Part shown: piece after piece, positions 7,800 to 16,170 of the stretch
How positions within the stretch are numbered: the stretch's first letter is position 1
Layout: the number at the start of each line of letters is the position of its first letter
Assembly (NCBI RefSeq): GCF_023516595.1
Contig: NZ_JAMGBG010000092.1
Coordinates: 27,527 to 91,526, forward strand
DNA: 64,000 nucleotides
Source: Streptomyces neyagawaensis
GTDB taxonomy: Bacteria > Actinomycetota > Actinomycetes > Streptomycetales > Streptomycetaceae
Reading direction: 5' to 3'
The notes under the pieces: model-generated
The model's input: the letters and a program-made list of their open reading frames with translations, nothing else
Database searches by the model: none
What the model was told of the DNA's origin: nothing
Position numbers and translations under genes: made by a program

Positions 7800-8204
7800 T
7801 CAGACATCGCGATCCAGCTCGCCTGGAGAGACGAACCGTAGCTCCGTCGACTCGTCGGAGATCGCCAGGTCTCCGCTGACGATCCGCGCGGTGAAGCAGA
7901 CGTTGAACTGCCCGCACACCTCGCCATCCGAGTAGGCGATGATGTGCCTTTTGTCGATGTATGTGCCGACCAGACCCGTGACCTTCACCTCCAAGCCGGT
8001 CTCTTCTTTGACCTCATGGACGGCCGTGCCGGGGAGGGAGACGGTGAGGTCCATGCCCCCGCCGGGAAGGGCCCACAGATCGTTGTCGCGTCGGCGCTGG
8101 AGCAGGATGCGGCCCTGCTCGTCGGTGACGACGGCCGAAGCTGCGACCACCATGCTGTTCGGTTCGGGCGCGTTCGGGTCGTCGTAGTACTCGGTTCGTG
8201 CCAT
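7800..8204 (-). CDS. Nudix-fold protein with degenerate Nudix box and short C-terminus
   Basis: A 134-residue protein from ATG 8204, preceded by AAGGGG. The Nudix fold is clear (SMVVAASAVVTDEQGRILLQ; WALPGGGMDL; HEVKEETGL). The Nudix signature GX5EX7REUXEEXGU is damaged: the first Glu is Val and the Arg of REU is His, although the EE pair is kept. The protein stops at FVSPGELDRDV, about 20 residues short of the relatives I recall. Catalysis of nucleoside-diphosphate hydrolysis is therefore doubtful. It follows, by 2 nt, the tail of a lost regulator gene, which supports decay of this locus. Confidence 0.75.
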   Translation of the reverse strand: MARTEYYDDPNAPEPNSMVVAASAVVTDEQGRILLQRRRDNDLWALPGGGMDLTVSLPGTAVHEVKEETGLEVKVTGLVGTYIDKRHIIAYSDGEVCGQFNVCFTARIVSGDLAISDESTELRFVSPGELDRDV

Positions 8205-8206
8205 GG

Positions 8207-8311
8207 TCACCCCTTGTGGCGTACGGGCGTCCCCGTGGACCACACCGCGTCGAAGCTCTCGGCGTAGGTGTCGAACATTCCGCCTTCCCCGCTTCGCCGA
8301 AGATGCCACTC
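8207..8311 (-). pseudogene. C-terminal remnant of a regulator-like gene
   Basis: Reading leftward, an open stretch of about 34 codons, closed upstream by a stop, encodes EWHLRRSGEGGMFDTYAE then SFDAVWSTGTPVRHKG and ends 2 nt before the Nudix start codon. The MFD-x-Y-x-x-SFDxVW pattern is one I associate with the C-terminal end of Streptomyces helix-turn-helix regulators located before Nudix genes. The rest of the gene is missing. The remnant call is inference from this short match. Confidence 0.35.
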
Positions 8312-8426
8312 CGGGGCCCCCTACGCGTTGACGCCCCCAGACGTGGGCATTGACCAGCACCTGATCACCGGCCCGATGGCGCGGGCACCCTCTGCGGCGC
8401 CCGCGCCCGGTGACGGCACCCCGTGG

Positions 8427-9062
8427 TTACGGTCGGGGCGTCGTGCCGGCGGTCGTCCCGGCTGCTCCCGCCTCCGCGCCGGACGGCGCGAAGTGCACCG
8501 GGATGTACTGGTCGTACAGCCGTACGTTCGTCGCGGCGAAGTCGGCGCGGGTGACGACGGCGCAGCGCACGGTCCGGCCGCAGACCTTCCCGTCCGCGAT
8601 CTCGGGCCGCAGGTTGAGCGTGGTCCTGAACCCGCCGCCGTCCTCGTACGGGAGGGTGACGCCCGGCGTGCCCACCCCGGTGTCGGTGATGCGACGCGAG
8701 GAACCGTCCTGGGCCTCACGGCCGCCGAGGCACGGGCCGGGGAGGGTGGTGTACGTCGACGGGTCGCCGACCTCGACGCCGTCCGGGATCACGCAGAAGG
8801 CGAGGAGGATGCCCTGGGTGCGGTTGTACCCGGCACCCCTGACGTGGACGGTGCCGCCGGTGGCGGGCAGCACGACCGGCGTGGCCTTCAGCCGCAGCCG
8901 GAAGGTGTCGCCGTCGGCAGTGGTGACGGTCCGCTGCGCCTTGCCCGTCAGGGGGGTGGCGCTCGCGGTGCCCGCCGCCGGCAGTAACGCGGCGAGCCCG
9001 GCGGCGACGACGGCGAGGGTGCCGCGCAGCAGGGAACGGGCAGGAGGAGTGGGGGGTTTCAT
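8427..9062 (-). CDS. Secreted protein with Ig-like (neocarzinostatin-type) features
   Basis: A 211-residue exported protein. It has a Sec signal peptide (residues 1-35; basic n-region, Ala/Leu-rich core, AAGTASA cleavage region) and a predicted all-beta mature part with two Cys pairs (AFCVIP...GPCLGG and GKVCGRTVRCAVVTRADF). The last motif resembles the neocarzinostatin-like fold seen in small Streptomyces secreted proteins. Codon 26, in the signal peptide, is TTA, so translation should need the bldA tRNA. The mature function is unknown. Confidence 0.7.
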   Translation of the reverse strand: MKPPTPPARSLLRGTLAVVAAGLAALLPAAGTASATPLTGKAQRTVTTADGDTFRLRLKATPVVLPATGGTVHVRGAGYNRTQGILLAFCVIPDGVEVGDPSTYTTLPGPCLGGREAQDGSSRRITDTGVGTPGVTLPYEDGGGFRTTLNLRPEIADGKVCGRTVRCAVVTRADFAATNVRLYDQYIPVHFAPSGAEAGAAGTTAGTTPRP

Positions 9063-9220
9063 GGCGGCGGAGGTCGTCCTCTCACTTATGGGTTCCGTGT
9101 GAACTCCTTGATCGCCATGCATAGGACACGACTGATCAGTAGGCAATGCCCACCAAAGTGATTCACACGTCAACCACCGAACCGCTACGACAGCCCCGGC
9201 CGCCCCGCCGGGTCAGCCGG

Positions 9221-10411
9221 TCACGGCAGTGAGCGCAGGGGTGGGTACTGGTGGGTGATGCCCGGCGGCTGGAGGAGGGGCGAGGGCTCGGGCCCCGGGT
9301 CCTCCGTGGGGACGACGCCGGCGGTGGCGGGGTCGAAGGCGGGGGGCCAGCGGGTGTGTTCGCTGGTGAGGGCGCCTGTCAACCGGGCCTCGTGGAGATC
9401 GGCGGCGCTGAGGTCGGCGCCGCGCAGATCGGCCAGACGAAGGTCGGCGCCGCGGAGGACGGTGCCGGACGCGTCGGCCTTGCGGAGGTTCGCCTCGCGG
9501 AGGTCGGCCTCGGTGAAGTCGGCGTCCCGCAGGTCGGTCTCGACCAGTTTCGCGCCCCGCAGATCGGCCCCGACGAGACGCGCCCTGCGCACGATCGCCG
9601 TCGTGAGGTCCGCGTGCCGCAAGTTCACGGAGACCAGGGAGGACTGGGTGAGGTTCGCGTGGTAGAGCCCCGCGCCCTCCATGCAGGACCGGTCGAGGTT
9701 GACCTCGGGCAGCCACAGTCCGTCGCAGTCGGCCCGCCGCAGGTCGGTGACGCCGAGGTTGAGCCACGACTGCTCCCTGGGGTGCAGCAGCAGCACTCCC
9801 AGTCCCGTCAGGGCCACCTGGGCATCGGCCATCCGGACCTCCAGGGGGGCCACGTCGTTGATGTGCGCCTCCGCCCCCGGTGCCGTCCCCGGTACCGTCT
9901 CCGGATCCGCGGGCGGCCACGGCAGATGCGTACGCAGATACGCGGCCAGGATGGACAGGATCGCCTCGCGGTCCCTCGCCGAGTGCTCCGCTATCCGCCA
10001 CAGCGCATGCAGCCCGCCGATGCGCACGTCCGTCTTGTCGCTGCCGAGTTGGTCGATCGCCCGGCTGAACCGGTCGGTGACGTAACCCTCCTGGGTCGCA
10101 CGCAACCCGTCCTGGCTCACCCGCAGTTGACGCCAGGTCGCGTACGCGCCGAAGAGCACCACGAGTCCGCCGATCGCCTGGAGCAGGGTCGTGCGGACAT
10201 CGCTCACGGCCTTCAGCCGATCCCGCGCGTCCACGCTCGCCCCGGCGAGATCGTGGTCGACGACCACGCCCGGCAGGAGGACCAGCAGCGCGCCGAGCGC
10301 GACGGACACGGCCGTTCCGATCAGGACGACGGCGATAACGCGTCCCCGGCCGGCCGCTGGACGTACCCCCGGCCGACCGCCTGCGTCCGGCACCCCGTTC
10401 CCCATGGACAC
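9221..10411 (-). CDS. Membrane-anchored pentapeptide-repeat protein
   Basis: A 396-residue protein with two N-terminal hydrophobic helices (about 25-50 and 75-95), a helical linker ending near RFSRAIDQLGSDKTDVRIGG, and about 150 residues of A(D/N)LXX pentapeptide repeats (for example LRGADLRLADLRGADL, residues 250-345) that should form a right-handed quadrilateral beta-helix. The region just before the repeats, GGLHALWRIAEHSARD, is typical of actinobacterial and cyanobacterial members. Function unknown; DNA-gyrase protection is known only for a few soluble members. Start is GTG 10411 or ATG 10405. Confidence 0.85.
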   Translation of the reverse strand: MSMGNGVPDAGGRPGVRPAAGRGRVIAVVLIGTAVSVALGALLVLLPGVVVDHDLAGASVDARDRLKAVSDVRTTLLQAIGGLVVLFGAYATWRQLRVSQDGLRATQEGYVTDRFSRAIDQLGSDKTDVRIGGLHALWRIAEHSARDREAILSILAAYLRTHLPWPPADPETVPGTAPGAEAHINDVAPLEVRMADAQVALTGLGVLLLHPREQSWLNLGVTDLRRADCDGLWLPEVNLDRSCMEGAGLYHANLTQSSLVSVNLRHADLTTAIVRRARLVGADLRGAKLVETDLRDADFTEADLREANLRKADASGTVLRGADLRLADLRGADLSAADLHEARLTGALTSEHTRWPPAFDPATAGVVPTEDPGPEPSPLLQPPGITHQYPPLRSLP

Positions 10412-10488
10412 GGGAGCCTAGGGCGGTGGCCGGTGGGCGATCAAGGTGGGGACCGGCCCGCCACGGCCGCCGTCGGGCGCCGAGCGCC

Positions 10489-10590
10489 GGGCGTCGGGCG
10501 TTGGGCGTCAGGCGTCGGGCGTCAGGCGTCGGGCGTCAGGCGTCGGGCGTTGGGCGTTGGGCGTCAGGCGTCAGGCATCAGGCGTCGGGC
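10489..10590. repeat. Heptamer tandem repeat (GGCGTCA/G type), about 14 copies
   Basis: About 100 bp of imperfect tandem 7-mers alternating GGGCGTC, AGGCGTC and GGGCGTT, directly upstream of the DUF952 promoter. The unit is not a multiple of three and spans no conserved frame, so it is non-coding. Copy number is likely to vary between strains. Confidence 0.9.
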
Positions 10591-10606
10591 CTGCCGGGGT
10601 GTGCTG

Positions 10607-10612
10607 TATAAC
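10607..10612 (+). promoter_or_regulatory. -10 box TATAAC for DUF952 gene
   Basis: TATAAC ends 6 nt before ATG 10619, leaderless spacing. The heptamer array ends 16 nt upstream of it and so covers the -35 region. Confidence 0.45.
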
Positions 10613-10618
10613 CGGCCC

Positions 10619-10990
10619 ATGATCCACCACGTCGTATCCCCCGAGGCCTGGAACGCCCGGCCCGATCGGCCCTACGCTCCCGACACGCTCGGCGAGGACG
10701 GGTTCGTGCACTGTTCGCCGGACGAGGCGACGACCGTCGCGGTCGTCAACGCGTTCTACCGGGACGCCCCCAGGCCGTTGCACGTGCTCATGCTCGACGA
10801 GGAACGGCTCGACGCCCGCGTGGAGTTCGAGGCGGCGGCTCCTGCTCCGCCGCCCGGTGTCGGCGACGACGTCCTCTTCCCCCATGTCTTCGGACCGCTC
10901 AACCGGGACGCCGTGGTCGGCATCCAGGAGGTCGAGTGGGACGCGGAGGGGCGCGCCACCGGGCTCAGGGACGTCACGGACCTCGGCTGA
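10619..10990 (+). CDS. DUF952 domain protein
   Basis: A 123-residue cytoplasmic protein. The N-terminal IHHVVSPEAWN, the central DGFVHCSPDEATTVAVVNAFY and the LHVLMLDEERLDARVEFE strand pair match DUF952, a small family whose fold is related to glutathione-S-transferase-like or ADP-ribosyl-binding proteins but whose reaction is unknown. FPHVFGPLNRDAVVGI near the end is also typical. There is no ribosome-binding site; the -10 box implies leaderless translation. It has its own promoter and is not in an operon. Confidence 0.9.
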   Translation: MIHHVVSPEAWNARPDRPYAPDTLGEDGFVHCSPDEATTVAVVNAFYRDAPRPLHVLMLDEERLDARVEFEAAAPAPPPGVGDDVLFPHVFGPLNRDAVVGIQEVEWDAEGRATGLRDVTDLG

Positions 10991-11055
10991 CGCGGACGGG
11001 CGGGCCTGGCGGACGGGCGGGCCTGGCGGCCGGGCGGGCCTGGCGGCCGGGTCGG

Positions 11056-11469
11056 CTACATGATCAGGAACGCGAACAGCCAGTACGTCGTGGTCAAGGC
11101 GATGCCCAGACGGATACGGCGGCGCCTCGACCAGGAGCGGACCAGCGGGCTCTTGTTCCACCCGTAGACGCATCCGGCCCAGATCACGGTCATGGCGAAG
11201 CCGGTGGGGCTGTGCGTCCAGGCCCAGGCCATCACGCCGATGATGGCGCCGCCGATGACATGCCCGATGACGTGCTCGGCGATCCGGTCCCGCTGCTCCT
11301 TTGGCAGCGTCGGCTCACGGACCCCTGCCGGCTCACGGACCTCTGCTGACTCACGTACGCCTGTCGGCTCACGGACGCCTGGTGGTTCCGTCGTCCCTTC
11401 CGGCCCCGTCGCTCCGTCCGCCGGCGCCGCCGCCCCGTCCGGCCCCGCCGCCCCGTCCTGCTGTTCCAT
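11056..11469 (-). CDS. Small membrane protein with VREP repeats
   Basis: A 137-residue protein from ATG 11469, with GGAGG 3 nt upstream. The N-terminal third is a low-complexity region with repeated GVREPT/EVREPA heptamers (residues 30-55). Two to three hydrophobic helices follow (HVIGGAIIGVMAWAWT; FAMTVIWAGCVYGW; IALTTTYWLFAFLIM), separated by a basic loop SWSRRRRIR. Function unknown. Confidence 0.7.
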   Translation of the reverse strand: MEQQDGAAGPDGAAAPADGATGPEGTTEPPGVREPTGVRESAEVREPAGVREPTLPKEQRDRIAEHVIGHVIGGAIIGVMAWAWTHSPTGFAMTVIWAGCVYGWNKSPLVRSWSRRRRIRLGIALTTTYWLFAFLIM

Positions 11470-11633
11470 GTGCCTCCGCCTGCCGCGAGCCCGGGGATGA
11501 ACCACCTGAAGTCACCCCATGACCTCCCCTGTGGTGGGCGGCGCCGAACGGTCACCGGGCGGCGCGCTGGGGTGTACGGACGGAGTCCCCGCCGCACGCG
11601 CCCCCGCTCACGCGCCGCTTCTGACGTCCCCGT

Positions 11634-12404
11634 TCACACGCCGTCTCTGCCGTCCTTCGGGCCGAACACCGCCAGCGCCTCCCCGTCCGTCGTCCGGGCG
11701 TTGAGGTAGTGGTCGGCCCAGGCGGCAATGTCCTCGTAGCCGCACGCAGTGGTGAGGCGGGCGACGGCCGCGGGGATGTCGAACGAGGTCGTGCGGAGGT
11801 CGACGGAGGGGCCCAGCAGCGCCCAGTGTGCGCCGGGGCGGCCGTACGGCATGCCGACGCTGCCCGGGTTGACGATCAGGCGGCCCTCGGCGAGGCGGGT
11901 GTAGGGCATGTGCGTGTGGCCGCAGACGATCGTGCGGACCTCAGCGGGCACGTCCGCGAGGACCTCCGTCCAGCGGGCGGGGCGGGAATCGACCAGCACC
12001 ACCTCCTCGTCGTCGCGGGGCGTCGCATGACAGAAGAGGGTGGGCCCGAGGCCCCGGACGGCCAGGGTGCGCGTCCTCGGCAGGGACGCGAGGAAGTCGA
12101 CCTGCTCGTCGCTGAGCGCCTCCGCGGCGTACGGGCCGATCGGGTCGGGGATGGTGGCGCGGTCGCCCCGGCGGTACTCGACCAGTTCACGGTCCGCGTT
12201 CCCCCCGATCCACACCACCCGGTCGCCCTCCCCGCGCAACAGGTCCAGCACCTCGGCCGGTTGCGGGCCCGCCGTGATGTCACCGGTGAGCACGATCCGG
12301 TCCGCCGTACGCACGTCCGGCTCCGCCAGCACGGCCTCCAGGGCGGGGAGCACCCCGTGGATGTCCGACAGCACTGCCACGCGGTCCAGTTCCGGTGACC
12401 TCAT
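11634..12404 (-). CDS. Metallophosphoesterase (YfcE/MJ0936-like)
   Basis: A 256-residue calcineurin-like phosphoesterase. All metal-ligand blocks are visible: VLSDIHGVLPAL (D-x-H), VLTGDITAGPQ (GD), WIGGNADRELVE (GN), CHATP and CGHTHMPY (GHTH). The combination with NPGSVGMPYG matches the YfcE/MJ0936 group of soluble phosphodiesterases. Start ATG 12404 follows GGGGAGAGGG. It begins 10 nt after the stop of the large FAD/Fe-S gene on the same strand, so the two are probably cotranscribed; no functional link is obvious. Confidence 0.9.
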   Translation of the reverse strand: MRSPELDRVAVLSDIHGVLPALEAVLAEPDVRTADRIVLTGDITAGPQPAEVLDLLRGEGDRVVWIGGNADRELVEYRRGDRATIPDPIGPYAAEALSDEQVDFLASLPRTRTLAVRGLGPTLFCHATPRDDEEVVLVDSRPARWTEVLADVPAEVRTIVCGHTHMPYTRLAEGRLIVNPGSVGMPYGRPGAHWALLGPSVDLRTTSFDIPAAVARLTTACGYEDIAAWADHYLNARTTDGEALAVFGPKDGRDGV

Positions 12405-12414
12405 CCCTCTCCCC

Positions 12415-15400
12415 TCATCCCTCTCCCCTCTTTCCCCGGTCCAGCCCTTCCGCCAGTACCTCCGCCAGGTGCGCACCCCGCCGTCCCGCCAGGTGCTCCA
12501 GCTGCGTCCGGCAGGAGAAGCCGTCCGCCAGGATCAGCGTGTCCTCCGTCGCCGCCCTCACCGCGGGGAGGAGTTGCTCCTCGGCGCAGGCGACGGACAC
12601 CTCGTAGTGGCCCTTCTCGAAGCCGAAGTTGCCGGCCAGTCCGCAGCAACCGCCGCTGAGGTCGCCGGTGAGGCCGGCGGCCGCGCGGAGGCGGCGGTCG
12701 GGGGCGTCGCCCAGTACCGCGTGCTGGTGGCAGTGGGTCTGGCCGACCACCGGGCGGTCGAGCGCGGGCGGGGTCCAGCCGGGGGCGTACCGCTCCAGGG
12801 CCTCGGCGAACGTGACGACGGAGGCGGCCACCCTGGCCGCCCGCGGGTCGTCGTGGAGCAACTCGGGGAGGTCCGAGCGGAGGGTCGCCGCGCAGCTCGG
12901 TTCGAGGACGACGAGGGGCAGACCGGCCGGGGCGGGGTCGGTGCCCTCCTCCAGCGACGCCTCCGGGGCCGGGGAGGGGGAGGAGGCGAGGTACGGGTCC
13001 AGCAGGTCCAGCGTGCGGCGCAGCACCGAGCGGGCCTGGTCGAGCTGGCCCGTCGAGATGTACGTGAGGCTGCAGCAGGGCCTGCCCTGTCGCGACGTGG
13101 ACGGGGTGCGGGCGAGTGGCCCTCGGGTGAGGTCGGCCCCCTGGCCCGCCTTTTTCCGCTTCAGCCAGGCCGGTTTCCGGCTCGTCCGGCGCGTCGGCGG
13201 CACGATCACCTTCAACCCGGCCGCCTCCAGCACGCGCAGCGCGGCCTTCCCCACGGACGGGGAGAGGTACTCGGTGAAGGTGTCGGTCCACAGCAACACG
13301 GTGGCCGGCGGCAGTCCGTACGCGTCGCCGTCCCCGTCGCGCCCACCGTCCTCGGCGCCTGCCGTTAGCCCGGCCTCGTCACCCGCCCCGAGCTTGGCCT
13401 CGTCACCCGCCCCGAGCCCGGCCTCGCGACCCGCCCGGGGCGTAGCCTCGCGACCCGCCCGGGGCTCGGCCTCGTGACCCGACCCGAGCATGGCCCCGTC
13501 GCCCGCCCGGGGCTTGGCCTCGTCACCCGCCCGAAGCCCGGCGCCATCGAGGCCGCCCGCCGCCAGTTCGTCGGAGCCCGGCGGACGGAGGACCTGTCTC
13601 GGCCCCCACCTCGGTCCCCGCTCCTTCGGACGGTCCCGCTCCAGCCACTCGACCCACTCGACACCCTCACCCGGCTCGACACCCTCGTCCAGCTCGTCCC
13701 CCTGATCCGGCCCGTCCCCCTCCCCGCCCCACCCCCGGTACCACCGTGAGAACGGCACCCGCGCCAGCCTCGGCAGGTCCCGTTCCCCCGTGATCCCTCC
13801 CAGCCGTTTCGCCAGGCCGGCCAAGGGGCGTACGCCGGCGAGGAGGTTGACGAGGCCGGCCGTGCGGGTGCGGGCGATCAGGTGGAGCCATACGGGCAGG
13901 CGGCCCATCGTGTAGTGGGCGGCGGGGCGGGGGCGGCCCGCGTAGTGGTGGTGGAGGAACTCCGCCTTGTACGTGGCCATGTCGACGCCGACGGGGCAGT
14001 CCGAACGGCAGCCCTTGCAGGACAGGCAGAGGTCCAGCGCGTCCCGTACCTCGGGCGAGCGCCAGCCGGCGGTGACGACCTCGCCGGCGAGCATCTCGTG
14101 CAGGAGACGGGCCCGGCCGCGCGTCGAGTGCTCCTCCTCGCCGGTCGCGCGGAAGGAGGGGCACATGACCGTGCCGGAGCCCGCGGCAGCCTCCGTCGTA
14201 CGGCATTTGGCGACGCCCACGCAGCGTCGTACGGCCGCGGAGAAGTCGCCGCCGTCCTCCGGGTATCCGAACACCACCGGGACCGGGTCGCGGGGCAGCG
14301 GCGCGAAGCGCAGGTTGGTGTCGAGGGGGGCCGGGCGGACGAGCATGCCGGGGTTCAGGAGGTCGTCGGGGTCCCAGAGGGCCTTGGCGCGCTCGAACAG
14401 CGCGATCAGGTCGGGGCCGTACATCCTCGGCAGCAGTTCGGCCCGCGCCTGGCCGTCGCCGTGTTCCCCGGAGAGGGAGCCGCCGTGGGAGACCACCAGG
14501 TCGGCGAGGTCCTCCGAGAAGCGGCGGAAACGGGCGACGCCCGGCCCGGTGAGGAGGTCGAAGTCGATACGGACGTGGATGCAGCCGTCGCCGAAGTGGC
14601 CGTAGGGGGTGCCGCGCAGGTCGTGGGCGCGGAGGAGGCCCCGGAAGTCCCGGAGATACGTGCCGAGTCGGGCGGGCGGGACCGCGCAGTCCTCCCAGCC
14701 GGGCCAGGCCTCGCTGCCGTCGGGCATCCTCGTCGCCGTCCCGCTGGCGTCCTCGCGGACCCGCCACAGGGCACGCTGGGCGGCGGGCTCGGTGACCACC
14801 AGCGCGTCGGCCGCGTCCGCCGCGCGCACGATCGCGTCGGCGTGCGCCCGCGCCTCGGCGGCCGTGTCCCCGCCGGTCTCCACGAACAGCCACGCCCCGC
14901 CCGCCGGCAGCCCGGACGTGCCCGGGGGTACGAGGTCCGCCGCCATGCCCTCCACGGTCAGCGGGCCGTGCGGCAGCAGCGCGGGGGCCGCCTCGGCCGC
15001 CGCGCTCTCGTCGGCGTACCCGAGGACGGTGAGGGCACGCGCGCGGGGCGCCTCGACGAGGCGTACGACCGCCTCCGTGAGGACGCCGAGGGTGCCCTCG
15101 GAGCCGCAGAAGGCGCGGGCCACATCGGCGCCCCGCTCGGGGAGCAGGGTGTCGAGGGCGTACCCGGAGATGCGGCGGGGCAGGTCGGGGAAGCCGGTGC
15201 GCAGCAGCGCCAACTCCCCTTCCACCAGGGCCCGCAAGCCCTCCGGGGCGCCGGACCAGCGCTGCCCGAGGCGGCGGGCCCCGCCCCTGCCGTCGAGGAC
15301 CGACAGCTCGCGCACGCTGTCGGCGGTGGTGCCCCAGGCCACCGAGTGGGAGCCGCAGGAGTTGTTGCCGATCATGCCGCCGAGGGTGCAGCGGCTGTGG

Positions 15401-15948
15401 GTGGAGGGGTCGGGGCCGAAGCGGAGGCCGTGCGGGGCGGCGGCGTCCTGGAGGCGGTCCAGGACCAGGCCCGGCTGGACGACGGCCGTGCGCGCCTCGG
15501 GGTCCAGGGCGAGCAGCCGGTTCATATGGCGGGTGAAGTCCAGGACGACGCCCGTGCCCGTGGCCTGGCCGGCGATCGACGTGCCGCCGCCGCGCGGCAC
15601 GACCGGCACGCCGTGCTCCCGGCACACCGCCAGGACGGCCGCCACGTCGTCAGCGTCCCGGGGCGCGACCACGCCGAGCGGCACCCGACGGTAGTTGGAC
15701 GCGTCCATGGTCATCAGCGCCCGCGCGGTCGCGTCGAACGCGACCTCGCCCCGCACGGCCGCCGTCAGCGCCGCCCGCATCCCGGCCGTCGCATCCGATC
15801 GCGCCGAGCGCCGCCCCGCCGTCGTCACGGACCTGGACGAGTGCCGCTCAGCCGTCGAGCGCGCCCCGGCCGCGGGCCGCTCCGCCGCCGGCCCGGACCG
15901 TGCCCCTGCTCGCGTCTCCCCTGGACCTTCCATCCCTCCAGCATGCAT
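12415..15948 (-). CDS. FAD-binding and 4Fe-4S/CCG domain oxidoreductase (GlcD/YdiJ type)
   Basis: A fused flavo-iron-sulfur dehydrogenase of about 1177 residues. In order: a PCMH-type FAD domain (about 85-260; VPRGGGTSIAGQATG, then NNSCGSHSVAWGTTADS), a GlcD C-terminal domain (to about 550; YGHFGDGCIHVRIDF, GGSLSGEHGDGQAR), Fe-S ligands (RRCVGVAKCR with MCPSF, and CLSCKGCRSDCP), and two CCG domains (CCSLTYISTGQ; SCAATLRSDLPEL; HCHQHAVLGD; GGCCGLAGNFGFEK). Relatives oxidise 2-hydroxy acids such as D-lactate or D-2-hydroxyglutarate; the substrate is not readable here. It is longer than usual because of an octapeptide-repeat insert. The exact start is uncertain (15969, 15948 or 15933). Confidence 0.88.
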   Translation of the reverse strand: MHAGGMEGPGETRAGARSGPAAERPAAGARSTAERHSSRSVTTAGRRSARSDATAGMRAALTAAVRGEVAFDATARALMTMDASNYRRVPLGVVAPRDADDVAAVLAVCREHGVPVVPRGGGTSIAGQATGTGVVLDFTRHMNRLLALDPEARTAVVQPGLVLDRLQDAAAPHGLRFGPDPSTHSRCTLGGMIGNNSCGSHSVAWGTTADSVRELSVLDGRGGARRLGQRWSGAPEGLRALVEGELALLRTGFPDLPRRISGYALDTLLPERGADVARAFCGSEGTLGVLTEAVVRLVEAPRARALTVLGYADESAAAEAAPALLPHGPLTVEGMAADLVPPGTSGLPAGGAWLFVETGGDTAAEARAHADAIVRAADAADALVVTEPAAQRALWRVREDASGTATRMPDGSEAWPGWEDCAVPPARLGTYLRDFRGLLRAHDLRGTPYGHFGDGCIHVRIDFDLLTGPGVARFRRFSEDLADLVVSHGGSLSGEHGDGQARAELLPRMYGPDLIALFERAKALWDPDDLLNPGMLVRPAPLDTNLRFAPLPRDPVPVVFGYPEDGGDFSAAVRRCVGVAKCRTTEAAAGSGTVMCPSFRATGEEEHSTRGRARLLHEMLAGEVVTAGWRSPEVRDALDLCLSCKGCRSDCPVGVDMATYKAEFLHHHYAGRPRPAAHYTMGRLPVWLHLIARTRTAGLVNLLAGVRPLAGLAKRLGGITGERDLPRLARVPFSRWYRGWGGEGDGPDQGDELDEGVEPGEGVEWVEWLERDRPKERGPRWGPRQVLRPPGSDELAAGGLDGAGLRAGDEAKPRAGDGAMLGSGHEAEPRAGREATPRAGREAGLGAGDEAKLGAGDEAGLTAGAEDGGRDGDGDAYGLPPATVLLWTDTFTEYLSPSVGKAALRVLEAAGLKVIVPPTRRTSRKPAWLKRKKAGQGADLTRGPLARTPSTSRQGRPCCSLTYISTGQLDQARSVLRRTLDLLDPYLASSPSPAPEASLEEGTDPAPAGLPLVVLEPSCAATLRSDLPELLHDDPRAARVAASVVTFAEALERYAPGWTPPALDRPVVGQTHCHQHAVLGDAPDRRLRAAAGLTGDLSGGCCGLAGNFGFEKGHYEVSVACAEEQLLPAVRAATEDTLILADGFSCRTQLEHLAGRRGAHLAEVLAEGLDRGKRGEG
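13366..13560. repeat. 24-bp in-frame tandem repeat inside the FAD/Fe-S gene
   Basis: Seven to eight imperfect 24-bp units, each encoding an octapeptide such as LGAGDEAK, PRAGREAT or LGAGDEAG. They form a hydrophilic linker between the Fe-S domain and the first CCG domain. The repeat keeps the frame and is flanked by another charged low-complexity stretch. Confidence 0.9.
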
Positions 15949-16054
15949 CCCACCACTGACAGTGACCACGCGGTGACGGCGGGGCGGTACCGGGGCGATG
16001 GCCGGATTCTGGGGAGCTAACCGGAAACCGCCCGACCCCGGTCACGAACTCCCA

Positions 16055-16060
16055 TATAGT
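16055..16060 (+). promoter_or_regulatory. -10 box TATAGT upstream of cvnA
   Basis: TATAGT is a near-consensus -10 hexamer in an AT-richer pocket. Transcription from it would begin near 16067 and give a leader of about 104 nt containing the 25-bp direct repeats. Confidence 0.5.
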
Positions 16061-16095
16061 GACGCCCAATTGAGCACCAGGTGTCGCTTCTCGCA

Positions 16096-16160
16096 CAGGA
16101 ACCGACCGTGTTACCGAGACCAGGAACCGACTGAGTTACCGAGTCCAGAACCGACCGAGG
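16096..16160 (+). repeat. 25-bp direct repeats in the cvnA leader (2.6 copies)
   Basis: Two full 25-bp units (16096-16120 and 16121-16145, differing at about three positions) and a partial third (16146-16160), each opening CAG(G)AACCGAC. They end 10 nt before the cvnA start, so they lie in the 5' untranslated region. A role in regulator binding or mRNA structure is inference. Confidence 0.8.
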
Positions 16161-16170
16161 ACAGCAGACC

